A DNA stretch of 64,000 bases from Nocardioides antri (GTDB lineage Bacteria > Actinomycetota > Actinomycetes > Propionibacteriales > Nocardioidaceae): the NCBI RefSeq assembly GCF_008373765.1, contig NZ_VUJW01000003.1:972636-1036635 (forward strand). Reading direction: 5' to 3'. Below the pieces are notes generated by a model. That model saw only the letters and a list, made by a program, of their open reading frames with translations. It did not search any database and had not been told where the DNA came from. The stretch's first letter is position 1, and each line of letters begins with the position of its first letter. The position numbers were made by a program, and so were the translations under genes. Below, one piece after another: positions 56,505 to 63,964 of the stretch.

Positions 56505-57152
56505 TCAGTACCAGCCGACCCGTTCGCTGTGCTGCCAGGCTCGCTCCGGAGTGCCGTAACGGGCGGAGATGTAGGCGAGGCCCCACCGGATCTGCGTCTC
56601 GGGGTTGCTGCGCCAGTCCGGCCCGACGACCGCCATCTTGTGGGCGGGCAGCGACTGCGGAATGCCGTAGGCGCCCGAGCTGGGGTTCTCCGCCAGGTGG
56701 TTCCAGCCCGACTCGCGGTGCCACAGCGCGTCCAGGAACCGCCACTGGTCCTCGGCGAAGCCGAAGTCGAGCATCAGCCGGTAGCCGAGCGCGCGGTTGG
56801 TGCCGGGGTCGACGTCCGCAGGGACCTGGGTGGGAGGCGCGGTGTAGTTCTGCGCGATCCGCTCGGCCGCGAGTCGGAGCTGCTGGAGGATCACCGCGTC
56901 CGGTACGTCGAAGCGGGCGCCCCCGTCACCGCGGGAGGTGCGCTGCTTGCGGCCCGGAGGTTCCTCCGCGCCGGTCGTGGGACCTGTCGGCGACGCCCCT
57001 GTAGGCCCTGTCGGCCCTGTCGGCCCGGTCGGCCCGGTCGGCCCTGTCGTCGCCGCTGCGTCCGACTCCGCCGGAGCCGGCTCCGGCGCCGCGCACCCGG
57101 CCAGGGCGACCGCGAAAAACGCGGCAGCCACGACGAACCTCGATCCCCCCAT
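56505..57152 (-). CDS. lytic transglycosylase-like lipoprotein with Gly-Pro-Thr linker
   Basis: 215 aa. Lipobox LAGC (Cys20). Residues 36-61 are a collagen-like run of TGP triplets (TGPTGPTGPTGP, then ASPTGPTTG). The C-terminal SLT/lysozyme-like domain has Glu147 in ALWHRESGWN as probable catalytic acid, then GAYGIPQSLP and GLAYISARYGTPERAWQH. It should sit outside the membrane and cut peptidoglycan glycan strands. CACAAT stands 6 nt before ATG 57152. Convergent with the flavoprotein gene (10 nt). Confidence 0.9.
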   Translation of the reverse strand: MGGSRFVVAAAFFAVALAGCAAPEPAPAESDAAATTGPTGPTGPTGPTGPTGASPTGPTTGAEEPPGRKQRTSRGDGGARFDVPDAVILQQLRLAAERIAQNYTAPPTQVPADVDPGTNRALGYRLMLDFGFAEDQWRFLDALWHRESGWNHLAENPSSGAYGIPQSLPAHKMAVVGPDWRSNPETQIRWGLAYISARYGTPERAWQHSERVGWY

Positions 57153-57206
57153 CGGAGCATTGTGACCCACAAATGTCCGCTCCACCTCCTCCCTTAGGGT
57201 GAACCG
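57153..57206. promoter_or_regulatory. divergent leaderless promoters (lytic transglycosylase / YczE-like)
   Basis: Minus strand: CACAAT (complement of 57159-57164) then 6 nt to the ATG at 57152. Plus strand: TAGGGT (57195-57200) then 6 nt to the GTG at 57207. Confidence 0.55.
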
Positions 57207-57806
57207 GTGCCCTCGCTCGGTCGGTTCGCCCTCCTGCTCGGGGGCTGCGTGGTCCTCGGCATCGGCGTCGCGCTCCTGCTCACCGCCGACCTCGGGTCCG
57301 ACGGCTACTCCACGCTCGTCTACGGGATCTCGGTCGCGCTCGACCTGCCGTTCTGGCTCGCCAACCTCGCCGTGGGCGTGGCGTTCGTCGCGCTCGCGGC
57401 GGCGCGCAAGGTCTATCCGGGCGTCGGCACCGTCGTGCAGGTCGCGCTCGTCGGCGGCACGGTGTCCCTGGGGCTCGCGCTGTTGAGCACCCCGGACGGC
57501 TGGGCCGGCCGGATCGGCCTGCTGGTGCTGGCGTTCCCGGTGCTCGCGATCGGGATCGCGACGTACCTCGGCAGCCAGACCGGCGCCGGCCCGGCCGAGG
57601 GCGCCGGCCTCGCCTGGGACCCGCCGGTGCCGTTCCGGTGGAGCTACAGCGCGGTCCAGGGCGGCGGCGCACTGGTCGGCTGGCTGCTCGGCGCGACGAT
57701 CGGCGCCGGCACCATCGCGGTCATCGTCCTGCTCGGCCCGCTGGTCGACCTCGCTGCCCGCCTGCTGCAGGTGGACGTCCACCAAGGACGGCCGACCGAG
57801 GGCTGA
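57207..57806 (+). CDS. YczE/YitT-like integral membrane protein
   Basis: 199 aa. About five membrane helices. The start RFALLLGGCVVLGIGVALLLTADLGSDGYSTLVYGIS has the family's ADLG-x-D turn, followed by PFWLANLAVGVAFVALA. The function of this family is unknown; YczE in Bacillus is needed for bacillaene/surfactin-related export or folding. The GTG has a TAGGGT box 6 nt upstream. It ends 4 nt before the convergent helicase gene. Confidence 0.85.
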   Translation: MPSLGRFALLLGGCVVLGIGVALLLTADLGSDGYSTLVYGISVALDLPFWLANLAVGVAFVALAAARKVYPGVGTVVQVALVGGTVSLGLALLSTPDGWAGRIGLLVLAFPVLAIGIATYLGSQTGAGPAEGAGLAWDPPVPFRWSYSAVQGGGALVGWLLGATIGAGTIAVIVLLGPLVDLAARLLQVDVHQGRPTEG

Positions 57807-57810
57807 GGGT

Positions 57811-59514
57811 TCAGTCGCGCGGCCTGCGGGAGCCCTTGTTCGGCGGGCCGTAGTCGCGCTGGAGCTCGATCAGCTTGCCGCTGATCCGGGTCTCCTTGAG
57901 CTTCTCCCACACCGGGCCGGGCAGCTTCGCCGGCAGCTCGACGATGGAGTGGTCCGGACGGATCGTGATGCGGCCGAAGTCGTTGCGGCCGAGGCCGCCC
58001 TCGTTGGCCAGCGCGCCGACGATCTGGCGCGGCTCGACGCGATGCCGCTTGCCGACCGCGATCTTGTACGACGCCATCGGCTTGTCGCTGCGCTGGCGCG
58101 GGCCACGCTCCGGTCGGCCGGAGTCGCGGTCACGACGGTCGTCGTACTCCCGCTTCGGGCGCTGCGGCGCCTCCTCCAGCACGAGGGGACTGTCGCCGTG
58201 AAGCACGATGGCGAGCGCGGCGGCGACGTCGGCTTCGGGGACGTCGTTGTTCTTGACGTAGTGACCGACGACCTCGCGGAAGAACCCGATCTGCGGCGAC
58301 TCGAGCGCGGCGGTGATCCGGTCGTCGAAGCGCGCCAGCCGGGTGGCGTTGACGTCCTCGACGCTCGGGAGCTGCATCTGGGTGAGCGGCTGCCGGGTCG
58401 CCTTCTCGATGTGCTTGAGCAGGTAGCGCTCGCGCGGGGTGACGAACGAGATCGCGTCGCCGCTGCGACCGGCGCGGCCGGTGCGGCCGATCCGGTGGAC
58501 GTAGGACTCGGTGTCGGTCGGGATGTCGTAGTTGACGACATGGGTGATCCGCTCGACGTCGAGGCCGCGGGCGGCGACGTCGGTCGCGACGAGGATGTCG
58601 AGCTTGCCGTCCTTGAGCTGGTTGACGGTCCGCTCGCGGACCGCCTGCGCGACGTCACCGTTGATGGCGGCTGCGCCGAAGCCGCGGGCGCGCAGCTTCT
58701 CGGCGAGGGTCTCGGTCTCGTTCTTCGTGCGGACGAAGACGATCATCCCCTCGAAGTTCTCGACCTCGAGGATGCGCGTGAGGGCGTCGACCTTCTGGGG
58801 GTAGCTGCAGATCAGGTAGCGCTGCGCGATGTTCTCCGCGGTGCGCGTCTTCCGCTCGATCGAGATCGAGACCGGGTCCTTGAGGTACTTCTGCGACAGC
58901 GAGCGGATCTGCTTGGGCATCGTGGCCGAGAACAGCGCGACCTGCTTGGTGTCGGGGGTGTCGGCGAGGATCGTCTCGACGTCCTCGGCGAAGCCCATGT
59001 TGAGCATCTCGTCGGCCTCGTCGAGCACGAGGAACCGCAGCTGGCTGAGGTCGAGCGTGCCCTTGTCGAGGTGGTCCATGATCCGGCCCGGGGTGCCGAC
59101 GACGATGTGCACGCCGCGGCGGAGCGCGGACAGCTGGACGCCGTACCCCTGGCCGCCGTAGACGGGCAGCACGTGGACGCCCTTGGTGGTGGAGGCGTAC
59201 TTCTCGAACGCCTCGCACACCTGGAGCGCGAGCTCGCGGGTCGGGGCCAGCACCAGCGCCTGCGGCGACTTCTGGGAGAGGTCGAGCCGGTCGAGGATCG
59301 GCAGGGCGAACGCCGCCGTCTTGCCGGTGCCGGTCTGGGCCAGACCCATGACGTCGCGGCCCTCGAGCAGGTGCGGGATGGTCTGCGCCTGGATCGCCGA
59401 CGGCGACTCGTAGCCGACGTCGGACAGCGCCTTCAGCACCTTCGGGCCGAGGCCGAGGTCGCCGAAACCGGGGGCCTCGTCTGCGAGGGAACCGTCTTGT
59501 GCTACATCACTCAC
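57811..59514 (-). CDS. DEAD-box ATP-dependent RNA helicase with DbpA-type RNA-binding domain
   Basis: 567 aa. Q motif FGDLGLGPKVLKALSDVGYESPSAIQAQTIP, Walker A AQTGTGKT, DEAD in VLDEADEMLNMGF, SAT, and HRIGRTGRAGRSG. After a charged linker (RPKREYDDRRDRDSGRPERG) comes the DbpA/CsdA domain (ASYKIAVGKRHRVEPRQIVGALANEGG). It probably remodels rRNA or structured mRNA, notably in the cold. The GTG start has TACCGT 6 nt upstream. The long frame that continues upstream to 61404 is antisense-like noise over glmS. Confidence 0.94.
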   Translation of the reverse strand: MSDVAQDGSLADEAPGFGDLGLGPKVLKALSDVGYESPSAIQAQTIPHLLEGRDVMGLAQTGTGKTAAFALPILDRLDLSQKSPQALVLAPTRELALQVCEAFEKYASTTKGVHVLPVYGGQGYGVQLSALRRGVHIVVGTPGRIMDHLDKGTLDLSQLRFLVLDEADEMLNMGFAEDVETILADTPDTKQVALFSATMPKQIRSLSQKYLKDPVSISIERKTRTAENIAQRYLICSYPQKVDALTRILEVENFEGMIVFVRTKNETETLAEKLRARGFGAAAINGDVAQAVRERTVNQLKDGKLDILVATDVAARGLDVERITHVVNYDIPTDTESYVHRIGRTGRAGRSGDAISFVTPRERYLLKHIEKATRQPLTQMQLPSVEDVNATRLARFDDRITAALESPQIGFFREVVGHYVKNNDVPEADVAAALAIVLHGDSPLVLEEAPQRPKREYDDRRDRDSGRPERGPRQRSDKPMASYKIAVGKRHRVEPRQIVGALANEGGLGRNDFGRITIRPDHSIVELPAKLPGPVWEKLKETRISGKLIELQRDYGPPNKGSRRPRD

Positions 59515-59526
59515 CCGACAACGGTA
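59515..59526 (-). promoter_or_regulatory. leaderless -10 box of the DEAD helicase gene
   Basis: TACCGT (complement of 59521-59526), 6 nt, then GTG 59514. Confidence 0.55.
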
Positions 59527-59576
59527 GTGGCCTCGGCGACATCCGTCGCATTCCTCGTCGCGGTGGGGTGGGTCAC

Positions 59577-61406
59577 CTACTCGACGGTCACCGACTTGGC
59601 GAGGTTGCGTGGCTTGTCGATGTCGTGACCGAGGTGCTTGGCCGCGTGGTACGCCAGCAGCTGGAGCGGGATGGTCAGCAGGATCGGGTCGAGCTCGCGC
59701 TCGGTCCGGGGTACGACGACGCGCTCGGCGTCCAGGCCCTGCAGCTCGACGTCGTCGTGGGTGACGACGACGAGCGGGCCGCCCCGGGCCGCGATCTCGT
59801 GCAGGGCCGCGACGTTGCGCTCGACCAGCTCGTCGTCGGGGACGATCGCGACGGTCGGAACCGCCGGGCTGATCAGGGCGAGCGGCCCGTGCTTGAGCTC
59901 GGAGGTCTGGTAGGCCTCCGCGTGGCGGTAGCTGATCTCCTTGAACTTCTGAGCGCCCTCGCGTGCGACGGGGAAGCCGCGGACCCGGCCGACGAAGAAC
60001 AGGCTCTCGGCCGCGGCGAGCCGCTCGGCGATCGCCTCGAGCCGCTCCTCGGTCGCGAGGACCTGCTCGATCTTGCCGGGGAGCGCGTTGAGCCCGGCGA
60101 TCAGCCGCCGGCCGTCGGCGATCGACAGGTCGCGGACGCGGCCGAGCTGGAGGGCGAGCATCGCGAAGCCGAGGAACATGTTGGTCAGCGCCTTCGTCGA
60201 CGCGACCGCTACCTCCGGCCCGGCGTGCAGGTAGATGCCGCCGTCGACCTCGCGAGCGATCGCGGAGCCGACCACGTTGACCAGGCCGATCACCCGGCCG
60301 CCCTTGCGTCGGATCTCCTGGACGGCGAGCAGGGTGTCGATGGTCTCGCCGGACTGGCTGACCGCGACGTAGAGCGTGTCCGGCTCGATGATCGGGTTGC
60401 GGTACCGGAACTCCGACGCCGCCTCCGCGGAGGCGGGGATCCGGGCCAGCTCCTCGATCAGCGTCGCGCCCATCTCGCCGACGTAGTAGGCGGAGCCGCA
60501 GCCGAGGACCTTGACCCGGCGGATCGCCCGCAGCTCCCGGGCGTCGAGGTTGAGACCGCCGAGGTGGCCGGTCGCGAACCGGTCGTTGAGGCGACCGCGC
60601 ATCACCCGCTCGGCCGCGGCCGGCTGCTCGAGGATCTCCTTGTGCATGAACGACTCGTGCTCGCCGGCGTCGTAGGCGTCGGGGTCGACGTCGAGCGTCT
60701 TGGCGCGCCGGTTCGTCGCGGCCAGGCCGGTGGCCTCGAGGCGGTACGTCGTGAAGCCGCTCGCCGTGATCGTGGCCATCTCGCCGTCGTCGAGGTGGGC
60801 GACCGTCGTCGTGTAGCGCACCAGCGCGGCCAGGTCGGACGCGACGTGCATCTCCTTGTCGCCGACGCCGATGATGAGCGGGCTGCCGTTGCGGGCGACG
60901 ACGATCCGGTCGGGGAAGTCCACGTGCATGACGGCGATGCCGTACGTCCCCTCGATGCGGCCGAGCGCCTCGGCGACCTTGCGCTCGAGGGTGTCGGCGT
61001 CGGAGCCGGCGACCAGGTGCGCGAGGACCTCGGTGTCGGTGTCGGAGACCAGGCTGATGCCCGCCTCGTGCAGCTCCTCCCGGAGCGCCGCGGCGTTGTC
61101 GATGATCCCGTTGTGCACGACCGCGACCCGGTCCTTGCCGTCGGTGTGGGGATGCGCGTTCACGTCGTTCGCCGGGCCGTGCGTCGCCCAGCGGGTGTGA
61201 CCGATACCGGCCTTGCCGGCGAACCGCTTCGGCAGGCCCTCGCTCAGGTCCCGCACCCGTCCGGCGCGCTTCGCGACCTTGATCCCGGACGGGCCCAGCA
61301 CGGCGACGCCCGCCGAGTCGTAGCCGCGGTGCTCGAGCCGGCCGAGTCCCTCCAGCAGCAGCGGCGCTGCCTGGTGGGTGCCGAGGTATCCGACGATGCC
61401 GCACAT
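59577..61406 (-). CDS. glmS: glutamine--fructose-6-phosphate aminotransferase (isomerizing)
   Basis: 609 aa. First step of UDP-GlcNAc synthesis, for peptidoglycan and mycothiol. The start is fixed by Cys2 of the glutaminase domain (CGIVGYLG; RGYDSAG; THGPANDVNAHPH). Two SIS domains follow (GCGSAYYVGEMGATLIEEL; SQSGETIDTLLAVQE) and the C-terminal family ending LAKSVTVE. It lies 8 nt downstream of a small gene on the same strand, whose TAG forms part of the GGATAGGA ribosome site. No glmS ribozyme is visible upstream. Confidence 0.97.
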   Translation of the reverse strand: MCGIVGYLGTHQAAPLLLEGLGRLEHRGYDSAGVAVLGPSGIKVAKRAGRVRDLSEGLPKRFAGKAGIGHTRWATHGPANDVNAHPHTDGKDRVAVVHNGIIDNAAALREELHEAGISLVSDTDTEVLAHLVAGSDADTLERKVAEALGRIEGTYGIAVMHVDFPDRIVVARNGSPLIIGVGDKEMHVASDLAALVRYTTTVAHLDDGEMATITASGFTTYRLEATGLAATNRRAKTLDVDPDAYDAGEHESFMHKEILEQPAAAERVMRGRLNDRFATGHLGGLNLDARELRAIRRVKVLGCGSAYYVGEMGATLIEELARIPASAEAASEFRYRNPIIEPDTLYVAVSQSGETIDTLLAVQEIRRKGGRVIGLVNVVGSAIAREVDGGIYLHAGPEVAVASTKALTNMFLGFAMLALQLGRVRDLSIADGRRLIAGLNALPGKIEQVLATEERLEAIAERLAAAESLFFVGRVRGFPVAREGAQKFKEISYRHAEAYQTSELKHGPLALISPAVPTVAIVPDDELVERNVAALHEIAARGGPLVVVTHDDVELQGLDAERVVVPRTERELDPILLTIPLQLLAYHAAKHLGHDIDKPRNLAKSVTVE

Positions 61407-61414
61407 GGCGTGTC

Positions 61415-61678
61415 CTATCCGTAGATCATCCGGCGCAGCTGGCGCTCGGAGAGGTCGGGCGCGGCGACCAGGCGATCGGCCAGCTCGTCGCGCAGGGTGG
61501 TGAAGATGTCGGCGTTCTTGGCGCCGCGGAGCTTGAGCTCCCCGTGCCGGCGTCGTACGAACGCCTCGACCGGCTCGTGGTGGAACGCCAGCACGTCCTC
61601 CACGACCCGCTCCGCGTCGCCGACCGGGAGACCGGTGCTCGCGACGACGTGACGGACGAGTCGGGGATCAGCAGGCAC
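61415..61678 (-). CDS. conserved small hypothetical protein upstream of glmS
   Basis: 87 aa from the GTG at 61678; an ATG at 61735 would give 106 aa but adds residues unlike the rest. The core is VEDVLAFHHEPVEAFVRRRHGELKLRGAKNADIFTTLRDELADRLVAAPDLSERQLRRMIYG, helical and basic. I recall similar actinobacterial proteins with the same SERQLRR(M/I)IYG ending, but no function. GATCAT lies 6 nt before the GTG, a weak fit to a leaderless box. It is coupled to glmS by an 8-nt gap. Confidence 0.7.
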   Translation of the reverse strand: MPADPRLVRHVVASTGLPVGDAERVVEDVLAFHHEPVEAFVRRRHGELKLRGAKNADIFTTLRDELADRLVAAPDLSERQLRRMIYG

Positions 61679-61803
61679 AGCTCGATGATCCGCGCATCCG
61701 GCGCGTTTGCCAACTTCCTGCCCGAAATCGGGCACAAAGGTGTCTCAACACCGCGGTCGATGCCCCGGCGGCGTCGCTTTCCGGCTCGGCGAAACCACCC
61801 ACG

Positions 61804-61815
61804 TAGGGTGACCGC
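61804..61815 (+). promoter_or_regulatory. leaderless -10 box of the leader ORF / glycosyltransferase
   Basis: TAGGGT (61804-61809), 6 nt, then the ATG at 61816 that opens the 13-codon ORF. No such box is positioned for the glycosyltransferase ATG at 61854. Confidence 0.6.
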
Positions 61816-61857
61816 ATGATCCGGATCCTCGCTCCAGGCACTCCGGACGAGTCATGA
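61816..61857 (+). CDS. 13-codon leaderless leader ORF
   Basis: Encodes MIRILAPGTPDES and stops with TGA inside ATGA, where the ATG is the start of the glycosyltransferase gene. Its own ATG sits 6 nt after TAGGGT, the standard leaderless distance in this genome. So ribosomes probably load on the short ORF and restart on the overlapping ATG. The peptide has no obvious attenuator codons. It may matter only as a loading device; too short for homology claims. Confidence 0.55.
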   Translation: MIRILAPGTPDES

Positions 61858-62978
61858 CCGAGGGAAGTTCTCGGGAGCCGGACGACCGGCGGATCTGCAC
61901 GGTGACGACCCTGTGGGACTCCCTCGCCAACGTCCGGCAGTTCGTGGCCCGCAACCTCGCAGCCGGGGCGGACCACATGTTCATCTTCCTGGACGCGCCC
62001 GCCCCGGAGGTTCGGGACTACCTCGAGGGTCTCGAGGAAGTGACGGTCGTCCGCACCGGCAAGAACTACTGGCACGGCCGCCGGCCGGAGAACCTGAACA
62101 CCCGCCAGATGGCCAATGCCAACGCGGTGAGCTACCTGCTGAGCCCGTTCGACAGTGTGCGGTGGCTCTTCCACATCGACGGGGACGAGTCGCTCGACAT
62201 CGACCGTGACGGGCTCCTGTCCAGCGACGCACCGGCGGCCCGGCTGTCGGTACTGGAGTCCGTCAGCCGGGCCCACTGGGACGGACCGGTCGACAGGTTC
62301 AAGCGCACGGCGACGCCGGACGAGCTGGCCCGGCTGACTCGTCGCGGCGCGATCGCGAGTCCCCACCTCCGCGAGTACTTCCACGGCCACCTCCGGGGCA
62401 AGGTGGGGGTGCGGCCCACCCTGGACCTCCGGGTGGGCATCCACGACGCCTGGACCCGCGCCGGCGAGCGGGTCGAGGCAGAGCGGTCCCCGGACTGGAA
62501 CGTCCTCCACTACGACTGCTGGTCGAGTGAGGAGTTCCTGCGGAAGTGGGCCTCACCGATGGCCAATCGCCGGGCGAAGCTCGCCGGCAAGCGACAACAG
62601 CTGCAGGATGCCGTGAACGGCGTCCTGGAGACGCCGTCGATCGACGACGAGGAACGCGACCGGCGGTTGATGGAGCTCTACGAGACCCACGTCGCCGACG
62701 ACGTCGCCGCACTCGAGGAGATCGGGCTCCTGGTCACACCCCGGGCCGAGTTCCACGCCTACCAGCCCCGAGGGCTCGGTTCTGATCGGGATGCCGTGCA
62801 CCGGCTGCTCGACCGGCTCGTCTCGGCCGACCGGGGCTACTTCCTGTCCCCGAGGACGAATGCACACCCTCGCGACCTGTTCGAGCAGCTGCGCCGCAGC
62901 TCCCTCGACGCCGAGCTGGATGCCCGGTTGGCCGCCTCGCTGGCACGCCCACCGGCGACGGTGACGACGACGGAGTAG
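61854..62978 (+). CDS. glycosyltransferase (GT-A, family 2/92-like)
   Basis: 374 aa. N-terminal CTVTTLWDSLANVRQFVARNLAAGADHMFIFLD is the nucleotide-sugar Rossmann start, and the DxD metal site is D109-G-D111 in FHIDGDESLD. It lacks membrane helices, so it is cytosolic or peripheral. The sequence resembles glycosyltransferases of surface polysaccharide or capsular type, but donor and acceptor are unknown. The ATG overlaps the leader ORF stop (ATGA) and has no ribosome site of its own. It stands alone, away from a polysaccharide cluster. Confidence 0.85.
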   Translation: MTEGSSREPDDRRICTVTTLWDSLANVRQFVARNLAAGADHMFIFLDAPAPEVRDYLEGLEEVTVVRTGKNYWHGRRPENLNTRQMANANAVSYLLSPFDSVRWLFHIDGDESLDIDRDGLLSSDAPAARLSVLESVSRAHWDGPVDRFKRTATPDELARLTRRGAIASPHLREYFHGHLRGKVGVRPTLDLRVGIHDAWTRAGERVEAERSPDWNVLHYDCWSSEEFLRKWASPMANRRAKLAGKRQQLQDAVNGVLETPSIDDEERDRRLMELYETHVADDVAALEEIGLLVTPRAEFHAYQPRGLGSDRDAVHRLLDRLVSADRGYFLSPRTNAHPRDLFEQLRRSSLDAELDARLAASLARPPATVTTTE

Positions 62979-63074
62979 CCGTCGGCTTGCGTAGGGAGCA
63001 GCCGACCTGCTCCTGGAGTGCTGTTCGCCGCCGGGTGGGGCGACGGGCGCGAATCTGCGCCTCTTGGCCCCCTC

Positions 63075-63124
63075 AGGTGGGGGACTGTTATCTTGGTGAA
63101 CACAAGGTGAACAGGAGGTGTCCC
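63075..63124 (+). promoter_or_regulatory. promoter and leader of the 46-aa gene
   Basis: A CCCCCTCAGGTGGGGG dyad precedes TTATCT (a likely -10 box near 63088-63093). GGTGAACA occurs twice in tandem at about 63096-63114, and AGGAGGTG gives an excellent ribosome site 6-7 nt before the ATG. The repeat GGTGAACA may be a regulator site. Confidence 0.5.
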
Positions 63125-63265
63125 ATGAACGACGCACAGGGGTCCGTTCGACCCGCACTAGAGATGCGGTGGGTCCCGGTGGCCGACGAGGAGGGGCGCA
63201 CCCATGTCCAGGCGGTGTGGATCGAGGCCCGGGTCGGCTCGGTGCGCACGCCCGACGCCGCCTGA
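63125..63265 (+). CDS. conserved small actinobacterial protein
   Basis: 46 aa: MNDAQGSVRP then LEMRWVPVADEEGRTHVQAVWIEA and a short tail. I recall near-identical short proteins (LEMRWVPVTD...GRTRMEAVW) throughout actinobacteria, with no assigned function. A strong AGGAGGT site and an own promoter indicate solid expression. It was included despite its size for these reasons. It lies between the glycosyltransferase and YceI genes. Confidence 0.75.
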   Translation: MNDAQGSVRPALEMRWVPVADEEGRTHVQAVWIEARVGSVRTPDAA

Positions 63266-63290
63266 CCCGGGGGATCGCTGTTCGGGCGGA

Positions 63291-63306
63291 TGTGATCCAG
63301 GTCACA
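63291..63306. promoter_or_regulatory. CRP site upstream of YceI
   Basis: TGTGATCCAGGTCACA is an exact TGTGA-N6-TCACA. It lies about 98 nt upstream of the YceI start; TAGGAC near 63322-63327 may be the -10 box, putting the site near -35. Confidence 0.6.
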
Positions 63307-63348
63307 CTGGGGTCAATGGAATAGGACCGTAGTCCGCTTTGCTGAGGG

Positions 63349-63366
63349 TGGTTGAGACTTCAACCA
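63349..63366. promoter_or_regulatory. dyad in the YceI leader
   Basis: TGGTTGA-GACT-TCAACCA, perfect 7-bp arms, between the CRP site and the ribosome site. It could be a MarR-type operator or an mRNA hairpin. Confidence 0.55.
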
Positions 63367-63403
63367 ATCGGGCGGCGATCGCCCGGCACCCCAGGAGGAC
63401 ACC

Positions 63404-63964
63404 ATGACCGAGACCTTCACCCCCGCACTGACGGACATCAGCGGCGACTACACCATCGACACGGCCCACAGCCGGCTCGGCTTCGTCGCCCGCCACGCGA
63501 TGGTCACCAAGGTCCGCGGCTCGTTCGGCGAGTGGCAGGGCACCGCGCACATCGACACCGCGAACCCGGCGGACTCCTGGGTCCGGCTCACGATCGACCC
63601 CGCCAGCGTCGACACCGGCAACGCCGACCGCGACGGCCACCTGAAGTCCGGCGACTTCTTCGACGTCGAGAACCACCCGGCGTGGACCTTCGTCTCGACC
63701 GCGGTCAGCCGCGACGGCGAGGAGTGGACCGTGGCCGGCGACCTCACCATCAAGGACGTCACGCACCCCGTGACCATCGAGTTCGAGGAGGGCGGCTCGG
63801 CCAAGGACCCCTTCGGCAACCTGCGGGTCGGCTTCGAGGGCGAGACCACCGTCAACCGCAAGGACTGGGGCCTGACCTGGAACGCCGCGCTCGAGACCGG
63901 CGGCATCCTCGTCTCCGAGAAGATCAAGCTCGAGTTCGACGTCTCCGCGATCCGCAACAGCTGA
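63404..63964 (+). CDS. YceI family lipid-binding protein
   Basis: 186 aa. YceI lipocalin-like barrel: YTIDTAHSRLGFVARHAMVTKVRGSFGEWQG, GHLKSGDFFDVENHPAWTF, VAGDLTIKDVTHPVTIEFE and the ending NAALETGGILVSEKIKLEFDV. These proteins bind isoprenoid lipids; this one lacks a signal peptide, so it is cytosolic. AGGAGGACACC supplies a strong ribosome site. A CRP site and a dyad precede it, so catabolite- or stress-type control is likely. Confidence 0.95.
   Translation: MTETFTPALTDISGDYTIDTAHSRLGFVARHAMVTKVRGSFGEWQGTAHIDTANPADSWVRLTIDPASVDTGNADRDGHLKSGDFFDVENHPAWTFVSTAVSRDGEEWTVAGDLTIKDVTHPVTIEFEEGGSAKDPFGNLRVGFEGETTVNRKDWGLTWNAALETGGILVSEKIKLEFDVSAIRNS

Noticed and set aside
56970-57060. Tandem 9-bp repeats as a CRISPR array
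   Set aside because: They encode TGP triplets in frame with the lytic transglycosylase and have no spacers.
57811-61404. One 1197-codon frame joining the DEAD helicase with glmS DNA
   Set aside because: Only the part after GTG 59514 is protein-like; the N-terminal part is an alternate frame of glmS.
61679-61735. Upstream extension of the small gene before glmS to the ATG at 61735
   Set aside because: The added residues (MPDFGQEVGKRAG...) do not resemble the remembered family N-terminus, while GTG 61678 has a plausible leaderless box.
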